Of a DNA stretch of 64,000 bases, positions 43,543 to 52,846 are shown piece by piece. Position numbers and translations under genes: made by a program. The notes under the pieces were generated by a model. The model made no database searches and was not told where the DNA came from. It saw nothing but the letters and a program-made list of their open reading frames with translations. The DNA lies in NCBI RefSeq assembly GCF_001040945.1, contig NZ_CP011930.1, positions 992,001 to 1,056,000 on the forward strand, written 5' to 3'. Every line of letters begins with the position of its first letter. Within the stretch, counting starts at the first letter, position 1. The stretch comes from Herbaspirillum seropedicae (lineage in GTDB: Bacteria; Pseudomonadota; Gammaproteobacteria; Burkholderiales; Burkholderiaceae_D).

Positions 43543-44769
43543 TCAACCGGAAATGCGCATGGGAAGGTCGGACGCTTCCATCATGGCCTTGAGCGAATCG
43601 ATCACCAAGCCGTTGCTCTTGAGCCAGTCCTGACCGCTGCGCTCGGCGATGGCGTCGGTCTGCCCGGGCGCGGAGAGATCGATGATCTCGCTCTCCACCA
43701 CCTCGATAGAGGGCGTGGTGACGAAAGCCTTGACCACCGGCTTGGTGAGGTCGACATGGTTCTGCCGGATCACCAGCGCCGTGCGGCCCGACTGCAGTTT
43801 CACGATCGAGCCGATCGGATAGATGCCCAGCGCCTTGACGAAGGCCAGGAAAATGGGACGGTCGAAATGCCCCTGCCAAGAGGCCATGCGCGAGAGCGAT
43901 TCGGCCGGATCCCAACCGCTCTTGTAGGGACGTTCCGAGGTCACGGCGTCGTAGACGTCACAGACCGCCGCCATGCGCGAATACACGCTGATCTGGTTGC
44001 CCTGGTGACGTGAAGGGTAGCCCGAGCCATCGATCTTCTCGTGGTGATGCAGGCAGACGTCCAGCACATAGTCGGGCACGCCCGAGAATCCCTTGAGGTA
44101 GTCGTAGCCGAGGGCGGGGTGGCGCTGGATGATCTTGTATTCCTGTTCGCTCAGGCGATCAGGCTTGTTGAGGATCTCCAGCGGGATGAAGGCTTTGCCG
44201 ACGTCATGCAGGTAACCGGCCAGGCCGGCTTCCTTGCAGGCGATATCGTCCATGCCCAGCGTGCGCGCCAGCGCCACCATCAGGGTGCAGACGGCGATGG
44301 AATGCAGATAGGTATATTCGTCCACCCGCTTGAGACGGATGATGCTGAGCAAGGCGTTCGAGTCGCGCGCTACCGAGGTGGCGATTTCCTCGACCAGGCT
44401 CTTGCAGTTCTCCACGTCCAGCGTCTTGCCCAGGCGCGCCTGCTTGAACATCTGCTGGGTGGTCTGCTTGGCATTTTCATAGAGCCGCAGGGCGTCATCC
44501 AGTTCGGAGCGGCTGGAGCTGCTGCCGGCGGCCTCGGGTTCTTCGGTTTCTGGCAGGCGATCGGCCTCGGCGCCGGCCAGGTCGATGCCCTGGTCGGTAT
44601 CGATCCAGCAATAGGTATAGCCTGCGGCCCGGGCGCGGGCGATTTCGGAAGCCTTGCGCACCAGGAAGCTGGTGCGCCAGAAGGGCGTGTCTATCCACGC
44701 CCCGTCGAACCCGGAAAAATACATTCCTACACTGAGCTGGCCAACCTCGATTTTCTTTAGACGCGTCAT
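43543..44769 (-). CDS. HD-GYP-type cyclic-di-GMP phosphodiesterase
   Basis: A 408-residue cytoplasmic protein with an N-terminal DUF3391 domain (about 5-70) and a C-terminal HD-GYP domain. The catalytic HD is at 188-189 (YLHDVGK) and the extended GYP motif at 242-252 (HHEKIDGSGYP), so it should hydrolyse c-di-GMP to GMP. It has no membrane segments. It is monocistronic with long flanking gaps and would act on motility or biofilm decisions. Confidence 0.92.
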   Translation of the reverse strand: MTRLKKIEVGQLSVGMYFSGFDGAWIDTPFWRTSFLVRKASEIARARAAGYTYCWIDTDQGIDLAGAEADRLPETEEPEAAGSSSSRSELDDALRLYENAKQTTQQMFKQARLGKTLDVENCKSLVEEIATSVARDSNALLSIIRLKRVDEYTYLHSIAVCTLMVALARTLGMDDIACKEAGLAGYLHDVGKAFIPLEILNKPDRLSEQEYKIIQRHPALGYDYLKGFSGVPDYVLDVCLHHHEKIDGSGYPSRHQGNQISVYSRMAAVCDVYDAVTSERPYKSGWDPAESLSRMASWQGHFDRPIFLAFVKALGIYPIGSIVKLQSGRTALVIRQNHVDLTKPVVKAFVTTPSIEVVESEIIDLSAPGQTDAIAERSGQDWLKSNGLVIDSLKAMMEASDLPMRISG

Positions 44770-45331
44770 AGATCCGGAATGTATTACATCTGGCTGGGAT
44801 TGATTAGTCGTTTTGGCTTAACAAGTGTAATAAATGATTCGGATGAATGGCGATCAATCTCTGCCCGCTGCGTTGACTTTACGATGATTGTTAATCAACG
44901 TTAATGAATGCGTTCGCAAAACGGGGACTAATCAAACTGGCAAGCCTGTAATAGAGTAGCCGTGCCGATGCAGATCGGCAACGTGTCGGGGGGCACGTTA
45001 GCCTGCCGTGCAGGCGGCACGCCGGAGCGGAGGGGGAGTTTCTCTTGCGCGTCGTGCATGTCAGGTTCAAGGAACGATGCCGACATCGGCTGGATGCACC
45101 GGGACTCTGACATTCGGCAGGTGTCAATGGCTGGTCAGGCATCGTTCGGCATCGTGATCGACATTGGCATTCCCCGGGCCGGGCGCAGGCCCGGATTTCC
45201 CTGCTCTCTTGCCTCGATGCTGCATACGGCCGTCAGGGTGTTGCAAGACAAAAATCTTAGAATATCGCAGCGATGCAGGGCCACATGGGGTTGCACCTGC
45301 ATGCGCATCACCCGCACAGGAAATACCTTCC
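44770..45331. other. Intergenic, no gene seen
   Basis: The region contains the upstream regions of the HD-GYP gene (left) and the hydrolase gene (right). A GCCTGC/GCAGGC hairpin occurs near 45001-45015. Open frames here lack coding character. Confidence 0.4.
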
Positions 45332-46252
45332 ATGCACACCAGAGAACATCGACCCGGCCTACGCCGCCCACGGCGCATGCCGCTGCCACTCTTGCTGGCC
45401 GCTACGCTAGTGGCAGGGCTTGGCGCCGCCAACGGCGCGTATGCCGCGCTGATCGAACAACAGATCGACGTGCCGGTCAGCCTGAAGAACATGTACGGCA
45501 AACCGGTCGAACAGAAGATGCGCGTGACGATCTGGCGTGATGACGCCAATCCGGCCCCTGCACCCATCCTGGTGCTCAACCACGGTCGCGCAGCCGAGGC
45601 TGCCGGACGCGCCAATCTGGGCCGCGCGCGCTTTACGGTGGCCTCGCGCTTCTTCGTCCGCTATGGTTTCGTGGTCGCCGTCCCCACCCGCGTGGGTTAT
45701 GGCGTGACCGGCGGCGACGACCTGGAGGATGCCGGCGGTTGCAACAGCCGCTTCTATCCGCCGGTCTATGAGGCCGCCGCCCAGCAGACCATCGCCACCA
45801 TCAACGCCGTCAAGGCCCTGCCGGGGACCGATGGCGCGCGGGTGGTGGTGGTCGGCCAGTCGTTCGGCGGTACCACGGCTATCACCGTGGCCTCGCACCA
45901 GGTGCCTGGCCTGAAGGCGGCGATCAATTTCGCCGGCGGCGGTGGCGGCAATCCCAAGACCCATCCGCAGCAACCCTGCGGCCCGCAGAAGCTGGAGCAG
46001 ATGTTCGGCGACTACGGCAAGTCCTCCCAGGTACCGACCCTGTGGATCTATACCGAGAATGACCAGTGGATGGGACCGACCTATCCGCGCCAATGGTTCA
46101 ATGCCTTCCAGGCCGCTGGCGGCAAGGGCGAGTTCGTGCTGTTCCCGCCGCACGGCGAGGATGGCCACCTGCTCTTTGCACGTTTCCCGCAATCGTGGCA
46201 GCCCCGCGTGGCCGAGTTCCTCGAACAGCAGGGCTTTACCGCGCACCGCTGA
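45332..46252 (+). CDS. Secreted alpha/beta hydrolase (dienelactone-hydrolase-like)
   Basis: A 306-residue exported hydrolase. A basic N-terminus and hydrophobic stretch (LPLLLAATLVAGLGAANGAYA, about 18-38) make a signal peptide. The catalytic triad is S177 in GQSFGG, D244 in TENDQW and H279 in GEDGHL. Cysteines 137 and 216 may form a disulphide. The ATG at 45332 has AGGA upstream. The substrate is unknown; short esters or peptidic siderophore-type lactones are possible, given the adjacent convergent siderophore receptor. Confidence 0.82.
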   Translation: MHTREHRPGLRRPRRMPLPLLLAATLVAGLGAANGAYAALIEQQIDVPVSLKNMYGKPVEQKMRVTIWRDDANPAPAPILVLNHGRAAEAAGRANLGRARFTVASRFFVRYGFVVAVPTRVGYGVTGGDDLEDAGGCNSRFYPPVYEAAAQQTIATINAVKALPGTDGARVVVVGQSFGGTTAITVASHQVPGLKAAINFAGGGGGNPKTHPQQPCGPQKLEQMFGDYGKSSQVPTLWIYTENDQWMGPTYPRQWFNAFQAAGGKGEFVLFPPHGEDGHLLFARFPQSWQPRVAEFLEQQGFTAHR

Positions 46253-46286
46253 TTCCGACGCAGTACTGACGCACGCGCCAAAGAAA

Positions 46287-46320
46287 ATGCCCCCGGCCTC
46301 GCGGCAGGGGGCATGTCAAT
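46287..46320 (-). terminator. Terminator between convergent hydrolase and TonB receptor genes
   Basis: ATGCCCCC (46287-46294) and GGGGGCAT (46307-46314) form a stem whose minus-strand copy is followed by TTTTCTTT. It serves the TonB-dependent receptor gene and possibly both strands. Confidence 0.75.
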
Positions 46321-46335
46321 TTGTGTGCGGAAAGA

Positions 46336-48483
46336 TCAGAGATCGATCTTCATGCGCGCCACCACCGTACGTTCAGCACCCGGCATGACGTAGAGGTTGT
46401 TCCACGAACCAGGGTAGTAGTTGCGGTTGAACAGGTTATGCACGTCCAGCGACAGGCGCACGTTCTTGCTGACCTGCCAATAGCTGAGCAGCTTCACCAG
46501 CGTATAGGCTGGCAGGGAATAGGTGTCAGCCGCATTGCCAGAGCGGTTGCCCACATAGTTGACACCGCCGCCCACGCCATAGCGCGCGCCATTGGCCAGG
46601 GCGTCTTCACGCATGACCAAGAGGCCCGCGCTATAGGCCGGGATGTTGGCCAGGCGCGTGCCGGTGGGCAGGGTGCGATCCTTGCTCACGCGGGCGTCGT
46701 CCCAGGAGAAATTGGCCGAGAGGCGCCAGTTGGCGTTGAGCTGGCCATAGGCATCGGCTTCGAAACCGGTGCTCTTGACTTCGCCGGCAGCGGCCATGAA
46801 GTTGGGATTGTCGCTGGTGGTCAGGACATTGGTCTTGGTGATGTCGTAGACCGCAAAGTTCGCGCCCAGGCGTTCATCGGTGCTTTGCAGTTTCAGGCCG
46901 GCTTCATACGAGGTCGAGCGCTGCGGATCGAAGGGGCGGCCGTTGACGTCCACGCCACTGTTGCCACGGAAGGACTTGCCCGCGCTCAGGTAGACCGAAC
47001 TCCAGGCATTGGGCAGGTAGCTGATGCCGGCGCGCGGCGAGACCGCGCTCTGGCGTTGCGAAGTGGTCCCCACGGGAGCGACGCGGCTGACCACGCTCTG
47101 GTTGTACTGGTCCCAGCGCAGGCCGCCCAGCAGCTTCCATTGCGGCGACAGCGACAGCTGGTCCTGCACGAACAGGGCCTTGACGCGCTGGTTCTCGTCC
47201 GAGCTGCTGGTGCGGTCGTCCAAGGCAGGGCGCGCCGCGCCATAGATCGGGTTGTAGATGTCGATGGGCAGTAGGGTGGTCGAGCGCAGGATCTCGGTGT
47301 TCATCCATAGCTTGGAGGCCTCCGCGCCAACGAGGAAGGTGTGCGCGATGTCGCCGGTCTTGAATTGGCCATGCAGTTCGCCCTGAATGGACATGTCTCT
47401 CGAGGGCAATTGACGCCAGGTACCGGTGCGATCAAGGGTGCGCAGATCGGCTTGCAATGGATTTCTGAGTTTCGCTTCGGTGTAGTAACCATCGAAGCTG
47501 CTTTCCTTGTAGCTGGCGCCCAGGCGCATACGCCATTGCTCCGACAGGCTGTGTTCCAGCGTGAGCTGGTGGGTATTGCTGCGCATGGCCATGTTGCCGT
47601 CCGAGGGTTCGCTCAGGACGCGGTCACGCGGCAGGCCGCCCAGCACGCCTCTCACATTGATGATGCCGCGGTCCAGCGGTGTGCTGGCCTGGAGGAATTC
47701 CCCCTCGTAGTTCAGCAGGGTGTTCTTGTCGATGACCCAGGCCAGCGAGGGCGCCACCAGCGAGCGGCGGTTGCTGAGCAGGCTGGAGCGGCTATCGCCC
47801 TCTTCGGTCATGGCGATGAGGCGATAGGCCAGGTTCTGGCTCAGCGGGCCGGTGCTGTCCACCGTGGCGCGGCGCAGACCGCCAGTGCCGGCGCTGACTT
47901 CGGCGCTGTTGCTGGCGCTGAACTGCGGTTTCTTGGTGACGATGTTGATGGTGCCGCCGGGCTCGCTGCTGCCATACAGCGCCGAGGCCGGCCCCTTGAG
48001 GAATTCGATGCGCTCGATGGTGGCGGTGTCGCGGCGCGGATTGTAGCCACGCGAACCGGGGAAGCCATTGACCAGGAAACCCATGTCGGTGCTGCTGAAA
48101 CCACGGATGGCGAAGTTGTCCCAGGTGCCGCCGAAGTCATTGAGACGGCTGATGCCGCTGACGTAGTCGACCGTGTCGGCCAGACGCACTGCGCCCAGGT
48201 CATCGATCTGCTGGGTCGTCATGACCCGTACGGATTGCGGCAGCTCCAGCAGCGGCGTATCGGTGCGGGTGGCGCCGCTGGTGGAGGGCGCGTTGTAGCT
48301 GTTCTTTTCGCGGCCAGCCGATACGCTGATCTCGGGCAGGGCCGCTGCAGTGCCGCCTTCCTGGGCATTGGTCGTGGCGGTGGCGGCGGCGGTGTCGGCC
48401 CAGGCCAGCGGCGTTACGGCGAACAGACCCGCCAGCAGCCAGCCGGCGGCGCTGGGGGCGGGAAATCCTCGGGACATCATCAT
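46336..48483 (-). CDS. TonB-dependent siderophore receptor
   Basis: A 715-residue outer-membrane receptor. After a signal peptide (about 1-30, ending ADTAAA) come a plug domain (LPQSVRVMTTQQIDDLG; LNDFGGTWDNFAIRGFSST; SEPGGTINIVTKKPQ) and a 22-strand barrel ending in a conserved aromatic-poor RMKIDL. The pattern is that of ferric-siderophore (FpvA/FhuA-like) receptors. No FecR-type signalling extension is visible. A Fur-like box lies about 45 bases upstream of the start, so iron limitation should induce it. It requires TonB-ExbBD from elsewhere. Confidence 0.92.
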   Translation of the reverse strand: MMMSRGFPAPSAAGWLLAGLFAVTPLAWADTAAATATTNAQEGGTAAALPEISVSAGREKNSYNAPSTSGATRTDTPLLELPQSVRVMTTQQIDDLGAVRLADTVDYVSGISRLNDFGGTWDNFAIRGFSSTDMGFLVNGFPGSRGYNPRRDTATIERIEFLKGPASALYGSSEPGGTINIVTKKPQFSASNSAEVSAGTGGLRRATVDSTGPLSQNLAYRLIAMTEEGDSRSSLLSNRRSLVAPSLAWVIDKNTLLNYEGEFLQASTPLDRGIINVRGVLGGLPRDRVLSEPSDGNMAMRSNTHQLTLEHSLSEQWRMRLGASYKESSFDGYYTEAKLRNPLQADLRTLDRTGTWRQLPSRDMSIQGELHGQFKTGDIAHTFLVGAEASKLWMNTEILRSTTLLPIDIYNPIYGAARPALDDRTSSSDENQRVKALFVQDQLSLSPQWKLLGGLRWDQYNQSVVSRVAPVGTTSQRQSAVSPRAGISYLPNAWSSVYLSAGKSFRGNSGVDVNGRPFDPQRSTSYEAGLKLQSTDERLGANFAVYDITKTNVLTTSDNPNFMAAAGEVKSTGFEADAYGQLNANWRLSANFSWDDARVSKDRTLPTGTRLANIPAYSAGLLVMREDALANGARYGVGGGVNYVGNRSGNAADTYSLPAYTLVKLLSYWQVSKNVRLSLDVHNLFNRNYYPGSWNNLYVMPGAERTVVARMKIDL

Positions 48484-48524
48484 CGGTATTCAAGCTGCCA
48501 TGCAAATTATCGGGAGCCAGAATA

Positions 48525-48545
48525 TAAATGATAATCGTTACTAAT
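48525..48545 (-). promoter_or_regulatory. Fur-like box upstream of the siderophore receptor
   Basis: The sequence AAATGATAATCGTTACTAAT is a close match to the Fur consensus (GATAATGATAATCATTATC). It lies between the receptor start and its likely promoter. Confidence 0.7.
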
Positions 48546-48609
48546 TGTTGGCTGATTGTAAGTTTTTTGTGAAAAAACGTCAGGAAAACTTGTCATCTTG
48601 CAATGCGGC

Positions 48610-49752
48610 CTATTTCAGCGCCGAGATCTGACCGTTACGGATCAGCCGCGCCCGCAGCACGTTGCGGCTGATGTCGAGCAGGCGCGCGGCCTGCACCTGG
48701 TTGCGTTCGCAGAATTCGAAGGCGGTGCGAAAGACGGTGTCCTCGATCTTCTCGAACAGGCCCTCCTGCGACTGGTTGAACAGACCTTGCAAGGCTTGTT
48801 CCAGGGCGTGCAGGGGATCATTGCCGCGCTCGTCGGCGGCGGCAACTGCGTAGTCCAGCCGCCGCTCCACATGCGAGAGATGGAAGTGTTCGGCGCGCAG
48901 GCAGTCATCCTGGCAGATCAGCAGCGCATGGTGGATGGCGTTTTCCAGTTCGCGGATATTGCCCGGCCAGTCATGCTGGCGCAGCTTGCGTTCGCCCTCG
49001 CCATCGATGCGGGCCGCGCCATAGCCCAGGCGCTGGCGATATTCATGCAGGAAGTGATAGGCCAGCGGCAGGATGTCCAGAGGCCGCTCACGCAAGCGTG
49101 GAATGGCCAGCTGCACCACCTGCAGCCGATAGTACAGGTCCTGGCGGAAATGCCCGGCCGCCACCGCATCCTGCAGGCGCACGTTGGTGGCCGCAATGAT
49201 GCGCACATCGATGGGGATGCTGCGCCGTGAGCCCAGCCGCACCACTTCGCGTTCCTGCAGCACCCGCAACAGCTTGACCTGGATGGCCAGCGGCAGGTCG
49301 CCGATTTCATCGAGGAACAGGGTGCCGCCATTGGCAGCCTCGAACCAGCCCGGCTTGTGGGTGATGGCGCCGGTGAATGCGCCTTTCTCATGGCCGAACA
49401 ACTCACTCTCGGCCAGGCTCTCCGAAAACGCGCCGCAGTTCACCGCCACGAAAGGCGCATCCCGCCGCTGGCTCAGCTCGTGCACGTGGCGCGCAATCAA
49501 TTCCTTGCCGGTGCCGGTAGCGCCGATGATGACCACGTTGGCGTCGCTGGGAGCCACGCGCTGCACGCGTTCCAGCAAGGCCAGCGAAACCGGATCATGG
49601 AATACCTGCGCAGTGGCGCGGATGGACGTGCCCAGCTTGCGCGCATGGGGCAAGGTCAGCAGCGGTGGCGACGCGCGCGCTGCAAGATCGCCGTGACCCT
49701 CCGGCGAGGAGGGCAGCGCATACAGATGGGCAGAGCGATGGCTGGCGTGCAT
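48610..49752 (-). CDS. sfnR: Sigma-54-dependent activator, SfnR-type
   Basis: A 380-residue enhancer-binding protein without a receiver domain. A short N-terminus of about 50 residues precedes the AAA+ module: Walker A GATGTGKE at 78-85, the sigma-54 contact loop GAFTGA at 124-129, Walker [10 protein letters not shown] at 144-152. The Fis-type HTH is at the end ([19 protein letters not shown]). ATG 49752 has GGAG 7 bases upstream; longer frames run through CTG/CAG repeats and are not credible. In Pseudomonas SfnR drives sfnFG/msu genes during sulfate starvation. It diverges from the same set here. Confidence 0.85.
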   Translation of the reverse strand: MHASHRSAHLYALPSSPEGHGDLAARASPPLLTLPHARKLGTSIRATAQVFHDPVSLALLERVQRVAPSDANVVIIGATGTGKELIARHVHELSQRRDAPFVAVNCGAFSESLAESELFGHEKGAFTGAITHKPGWFEAANGGTLFLDEIGDLPLAIQVKLLRVLQEREVVRLGSRRSIPIDVRIIAATNVRLQDAVAAGHFRQDLYYRLQVVQLAIPRLRERPLDILPLAYHFLHEYRQRLGYGAARIDGEGERKLRQHDWPGNIRELENAIHHALLICQDDCLRAEHFHLSHVERRLDYAVAAADERGNDPLHALEQALQGLFNQSQEGLFEKIEDTVFRTAFEFCERNQVQAARLLDISRNVLRARLIRNGQISALK

Positions 49753-50011
49753 GTCAGGCTCCGTGCTTGGGGAATCTCCTGCAACGGGGGGGAGTGCAGG
49801 AGGGGAAAGCGATTTCATTCTAACAATATGCGTAGGACGGATTAACGACCAATTCAGCATAAGCATGCTCGGTATACGTTGGGCCATCGTCCGCAAAACC
49901 TTGTCTGACAAGGGGCTGACGATGATGCGTCGCCATTGCACGACAGGAATGGAGTCGCCCGTAAAAGCTGTCATACATATCAGAAAACTTAGTAATTTCG
50001 GAGCGGCCGCT

Positions 50012-50056
50012 TTGCTGCTGCAGCAGCAGTGCATGAGCACATTGCTGCTGCAGCAG
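50012..50056. promoter_or_regulatory. Two tandem palindromes, candidate upstream activator sites
   Basis: TTGCTGCTGCAGCAG occurs at 50012-50026 and again at 50042-50056, exactly 30 bases apart, which places both on about the same face of the helix. Each contains the perfect palindrome CTGCTGCAGCAG. They lie about 75-105 bases upstream of the predicted transcription start, the normal place for sigma-54 enhancer-binding sites. SfnR is the obvious candidate binder. Confidence 0.6.
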
Positions 50057-50100
50057 TAGCAGGGTTTGTCGCAAGTCCTTGATTTACAAGGCTTCACGGG

Positions 50101-50117
50101 CTGGCACGTTCTTCGCT
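50101..50117 (+). promoter_or_regulatory. Sigma-54 (-24/-12) promoter of msuE-sfnG
   Basis: CTGGCACG TTCT TCGCT matches the YTGGCACGrNNNTTGCW consensus with the -24 GG intact, correct spacing and one or two differences in the -12 element. It lies about 60 bases upstream of the FMN reductase start. Confidence 0.7.
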
Positions 50118-50175
50118 GAAGGAACAGGGCGCAAACGACCGCGTTCCCTCTAGCCATCCAAGGAGAGCCTTCTTC

Positions 50176-50748
50176 ATGAGCCGTCCCCTGCAAGTCGTCA
50201 TCGTCGCCGGAAGCGGCCGCCGTCCCTCCCGCACCCTGGGCCTACTCCATGCCATCGCCGCGCAACTGGGCCAGCACCTTGTCATCCGCACTGAGGTCGT
50301 GGCCCTGTCCGATCTCGGCGGCCAGTTGCTCAGCGCCACCGAACTGGCGCAGTTGCCCGACCCCGTACGCCAGAAGATCGCCGCCATCGAATCCGCCGAT
50401 GTGCTCGTCGCCGGCAGTCCTGTCTATCGCGGCTCCTATTCGGGTTTGTTCAAGCATCTGTTCGACCTGGTGCCGCAAGAGTCGCTGATCGGCAAGCCCG
50501 TGCTGCTGGCCGCCACCGGCGGCAGCGACCGCCATGCGCTGGCCATCGATCACCAGCTGCGCCCGCTGTTCGCCTTCTTCCAGGCGCTGACCCTGCCCTT
50601 GGGCGTGTACGCCAACGCCCTGGAGTTCGATAACGAAACCATCATCAGCCCGGCCCTGCAGGAGCGCATTGCGCTGACCGTGCAGCGTGCATTGCCGGTG
50701 TTGCAGGCGGTCGCTGCTACGCCGGTCCAGGCACACGTCCACGTGTAA
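50176..50748 (+). CDS. msuE: NAD(P)H-dependent FMN reductase (MsuE-type)
   Basis: A 190-residue flavodoxin-fold reductase. [12 protein letters not shown] at 8-20 binds the FMN phosphate, and [26 protein letters not shown] around 75-100 is the family signature. It supplies reduced FMN to two-component monooxygenases of organosulfur metabolism. It is the first gene after the sigma-54 promoter, followed 62 bases later by sfnG, its likely partner. An AGGAG ribosome-binding site precedes the ATG. Confidence 0.9.
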   Translation: MSRPLQVVIVAGSGRRPSRTLGLLHAIAAQLGQHLVIRTEVVALSDLGGQLLSATELAQLPDPVRQKIAAIESADVLVAGSPVYRGSYSGLFKHLFDLVPQESLIGKPVLLAATGGSDRHALAIDHQLRPLFAFFQALTLPLGVYANALEFDNETIISPALQERIALTVQRALPVLQAVAATPVQAHVHV

Positions 50749-50810
50749 CTGCCGGTCTTCATTGCCGTCTTTCCATCCCCGATGAGCGCCATTACCACAG
50801 GAGATCTTCC

Positions 50811-51968
50811 ATGAGCCAAGCACCATCCACTACCGCAGCCGCTACCCGCACCGACGCAGTCAAGTTCGCCTACTGGGTCCCCAATGTCAGCGGCGGCCTG
50901 GTCGTGAGCACGATCCCGCAACGCACCGACTGGAGCCTGGAATACAACCAGCGCCTGGCCGTGACCGCCGAGAAAGCCGGTTTCGAATACGCCCTGAGCC
51001 AGATCCGTTTCACCGCCGGCTATGGCGCTGAATACCAGCACGAGTCGGTTTCCTTCAGCCAGGCCCTGTTGCACGCCACCACCAAGCTCAAGGTGCTGGC
51101 CGCCATCTTGCCGGGGCCGTGGCATCCGGCCGTGGTGGCCAAGCAGATCGCCACCATCGATCACATCTCCAATGGCCGCATCGCCATCAACGTGGTCAGC
51201 GGCTGGTTCAAGGGTGAGTTCCAGGCCATCGGCGAACCCTGGCTGGAACATGATGAACGCTATCGCCGCTCCAATGAATTCATCCGCGCGCTCAAGGGTA
51301 TCTGGACCCAGGATGATTTCACCTTCAAGGGCGATTTCTATCGTTTCAACAACTACACCCTCAGTCCCAAGCCCGTGCAGAAGCCCCATCCGGAAATCTT
51401 CCAGGGTGGCAGCTCCCGTGCCGCGCGCGACAATGCGGCCAGCGTCTCGGACTGGTACTTCACCAACGGCAATACGCTCGAAGGCCTCAAGGCGCAGATC
51501 GATGACATCCAGGCCAAGGCCGCCCAGAACGGCCACAAGGTGCGCATCGGCGTGAACGCCTTCGTGATCGCCCGCGATACCGAAGAAGAAGCGCAGGCAG
51601 TGCTGCAAGACATCATCGACCACGCCCACGTGGAAGCCGTGCATGCCTTCGGCGACGCCGTCAAGCAGGCCGGCAAGGCCTCGCCGGAAGGCGAGGGCAA
51701 CTGGGCCAAGTCCACCTTCGAGGATCTGGTGCAATACAACGATGGATTCAAGACCAACCTGATCGGCACCCCGCAACAGATCGCCGAGCGCATCGTCGCG
51801 CTCAAGGCCATCGGCGTGGATCTGGTGCTGACCGGCTTCCTGCACTTCATCGAGGAAGTCGAATACTTCGGCCAGAAGGTGCTGCCGCTGGTGCGCGAGC
51901 TGGAAGCCCGCCAGGCAGCCACAGCGGCCAGCCCGGCTGCTGCTCCCGTCCTGGAAGCGGTGGCGTGA
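50811..51968 (+). CDS. sfnG: Dimethylsulfone monooxygenase
   Basis: A 385-residue flavin-dependent monooxygenase of the luciferase-like group. FAYWVPNVSGGLVVSTIPQRTDW at the N-terminus, VVSGWFKGEFQAIGEPWLEHDERYRRS in the middle and EIFQGGSSRAARDNAA near 195 are hallmarks of SfnG/SsuD-type enzymes. SfnG converts dimethylsulfone to methanesulfinate with FMNH2 and O2 when sulfate is scarce. It ends in an Ala/Pro-rich tail. GTG of the next gene overlaps its stop. Confidence 0.92.
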   Translation: MSQAPSTTAAATRTDAVKFAYWVPNVSGGLVVSTIPQRTDWSLEYNQRLAVTAEKAGFEYALSQIRFTAGYGAEYQHESVSFSQALLHATTKLKVLAAILPGPWHPAVVAKQIATIDHISNGRIAINVVSGWFKGEFQAIGEPWLEHDERYRRSNEFIRALKGIWTQDDFTFKGDFYRFNNYTLSPKPVQKPHPEIFQGGSSRAARDNAASVSDWYFTNGNTLEGLKAQIDDIQAKAAQNGHKVRIGVNAFVIARDTEEEAQAVLQDIIDHAHVEAVHAFGDAVKQAGKASPEGEGNWAKSTFEDLVQYNDGFKTNLIGTPQQIAERIVALKAIGVDLVLTGFLHFIEEVEYFGQKVLPLVRELEARQAATAASPAAAPVLEAVA

Positions 51969-52846
51969 GCATGGGCGGCACGCTCGGCGCGACGCTGCCC
52001 GGCCTGGCCGAGGCTGCACCCCCTGCGCACAGCAGCCCGGCAGCGGCGCCGCTGGTGCGGGCCAGTGCTGCGCCGGTCCTGCAGCTGGAGGGCGTCAGCC
52101 TGTCCTTCGGCGGCGTGCAGGCGCTGCGTCACGTTGACCTGGCCTTGCACGAACGCGAGATCCTGGCCGTGATCGGTCCCAATGGCGCGGGCAAGAGTTC
52201 GCTGGTCAATGTCATGAGTGGCCTGTATCGGCCCACGCAAGGCACGGTCAGCTTGGGCGGGCGGCGCTTGCGGCAGGTGCCGACGGCGCGCCTGGGACGG
52301 CTGGGCGTGGCGCGCACCTTCCAGAACCTGGCCTTGTTCAAGGGCCTGAGCGTGCGCGACAACATCGTGCTGGGCCGCGTCAACGCCATGCGGGCCAGCT
52401 TCGTGGAACAGATCATCGGTCTCGGGCGCGCTCGCCGCGAGCGGATCGACGCACGCGCACAGGCCGAGCAGATGATGGCCTTCCTCGACCTGCGCGCCTA
52501 CGCCGAGCGCCAGGTCGGCGGCTTGCCCTATGGCCTGCAGAAGCGCGTGGAGCTGGCGCGCGCGCTGGTGGCGCGACCCCGGCTGCTGTTGCTGGATGAA
52601 CCGATGGCCGGCATGACCGTCACCGAAAAGAGCGAGATGGCCGATTTCGTGCGCGCCGCACGGGATCAGTTCGATACCGCCATCCTGCTGATCGAACATG
52701 ACATCGGCCTGGTCTTCGGATTGTCCGATCGCGTGGTGGTGCTGCATCACGGCAGCAAGATCGCCGATGGCGCACCAGCCGCCGTGCGCCAGGATGCCGC
52801 GGTGATTGAGGCCTACCTGGGCGTGGCCCAGCAGGAGGCCGCGTGA
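51965..52846 (+). CDS. ABC transporter ATP-binding protein (LivG-type)
   Basis: A 293-residue ATPase. Walker A is GPNGAGKSS near 76-84, the signature region reads GGLPYGLQKRVELARAL and replaces the canonical LSGGQ, and Walker B is LLLLDEPMAGM. A proline/alanine-rich lead of about 35 residues precedes the domain. The GTG start at 51965 overlaps the SfnG stop (GTGA), so import and oxidation genes are co-translated. It pairs with the LivF-like ATPase at 57500. Confidence 0.9.
   Translation: MSMGGTLGATLPGLAEAAPPAHSSPAAAPLVRASAAPVLQLEGVSLSFGGVQALRHVDLALHEREILAVIGPNGAGKSSLVNVMSGLYRPTQGTVSLGGRRLRQVPTARLGRLGVARTFQNLALFKGLSVRDNIVLGRVNAMRASFVEQIIGLGRARRERIDARAQAEQMMAFLDLRAYAERQVGGLPYGLQKRVELARALVARPRLLLLDEPMAGMTVTEKSEMADFVRAARDQFDTAILLIEHDIGLVFGLSDRVVVLHHGSKIADGAPAAVRQDAAVIEAYLGVAQQEAA

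Larger units (their letters stand above)
49753..50175. other. Divergent control region between sfnR and the msuE-sfnG operon
   Basis: This 423-base gap carries two tandem palindromes and a sigma-54 promoter, both listed separately. No gene is supported in it. Confidence 0.5.

Noticed and set aside
49753-50193. N-terminal extension of the SfnR-type gene with cysteine-rich stretches
   Set aside because: The cysteines come from reading the CTGCTGCAG palindromes and the sigma-54 promoter as codons. The start at 49752 has a proper ribosome-binding site.
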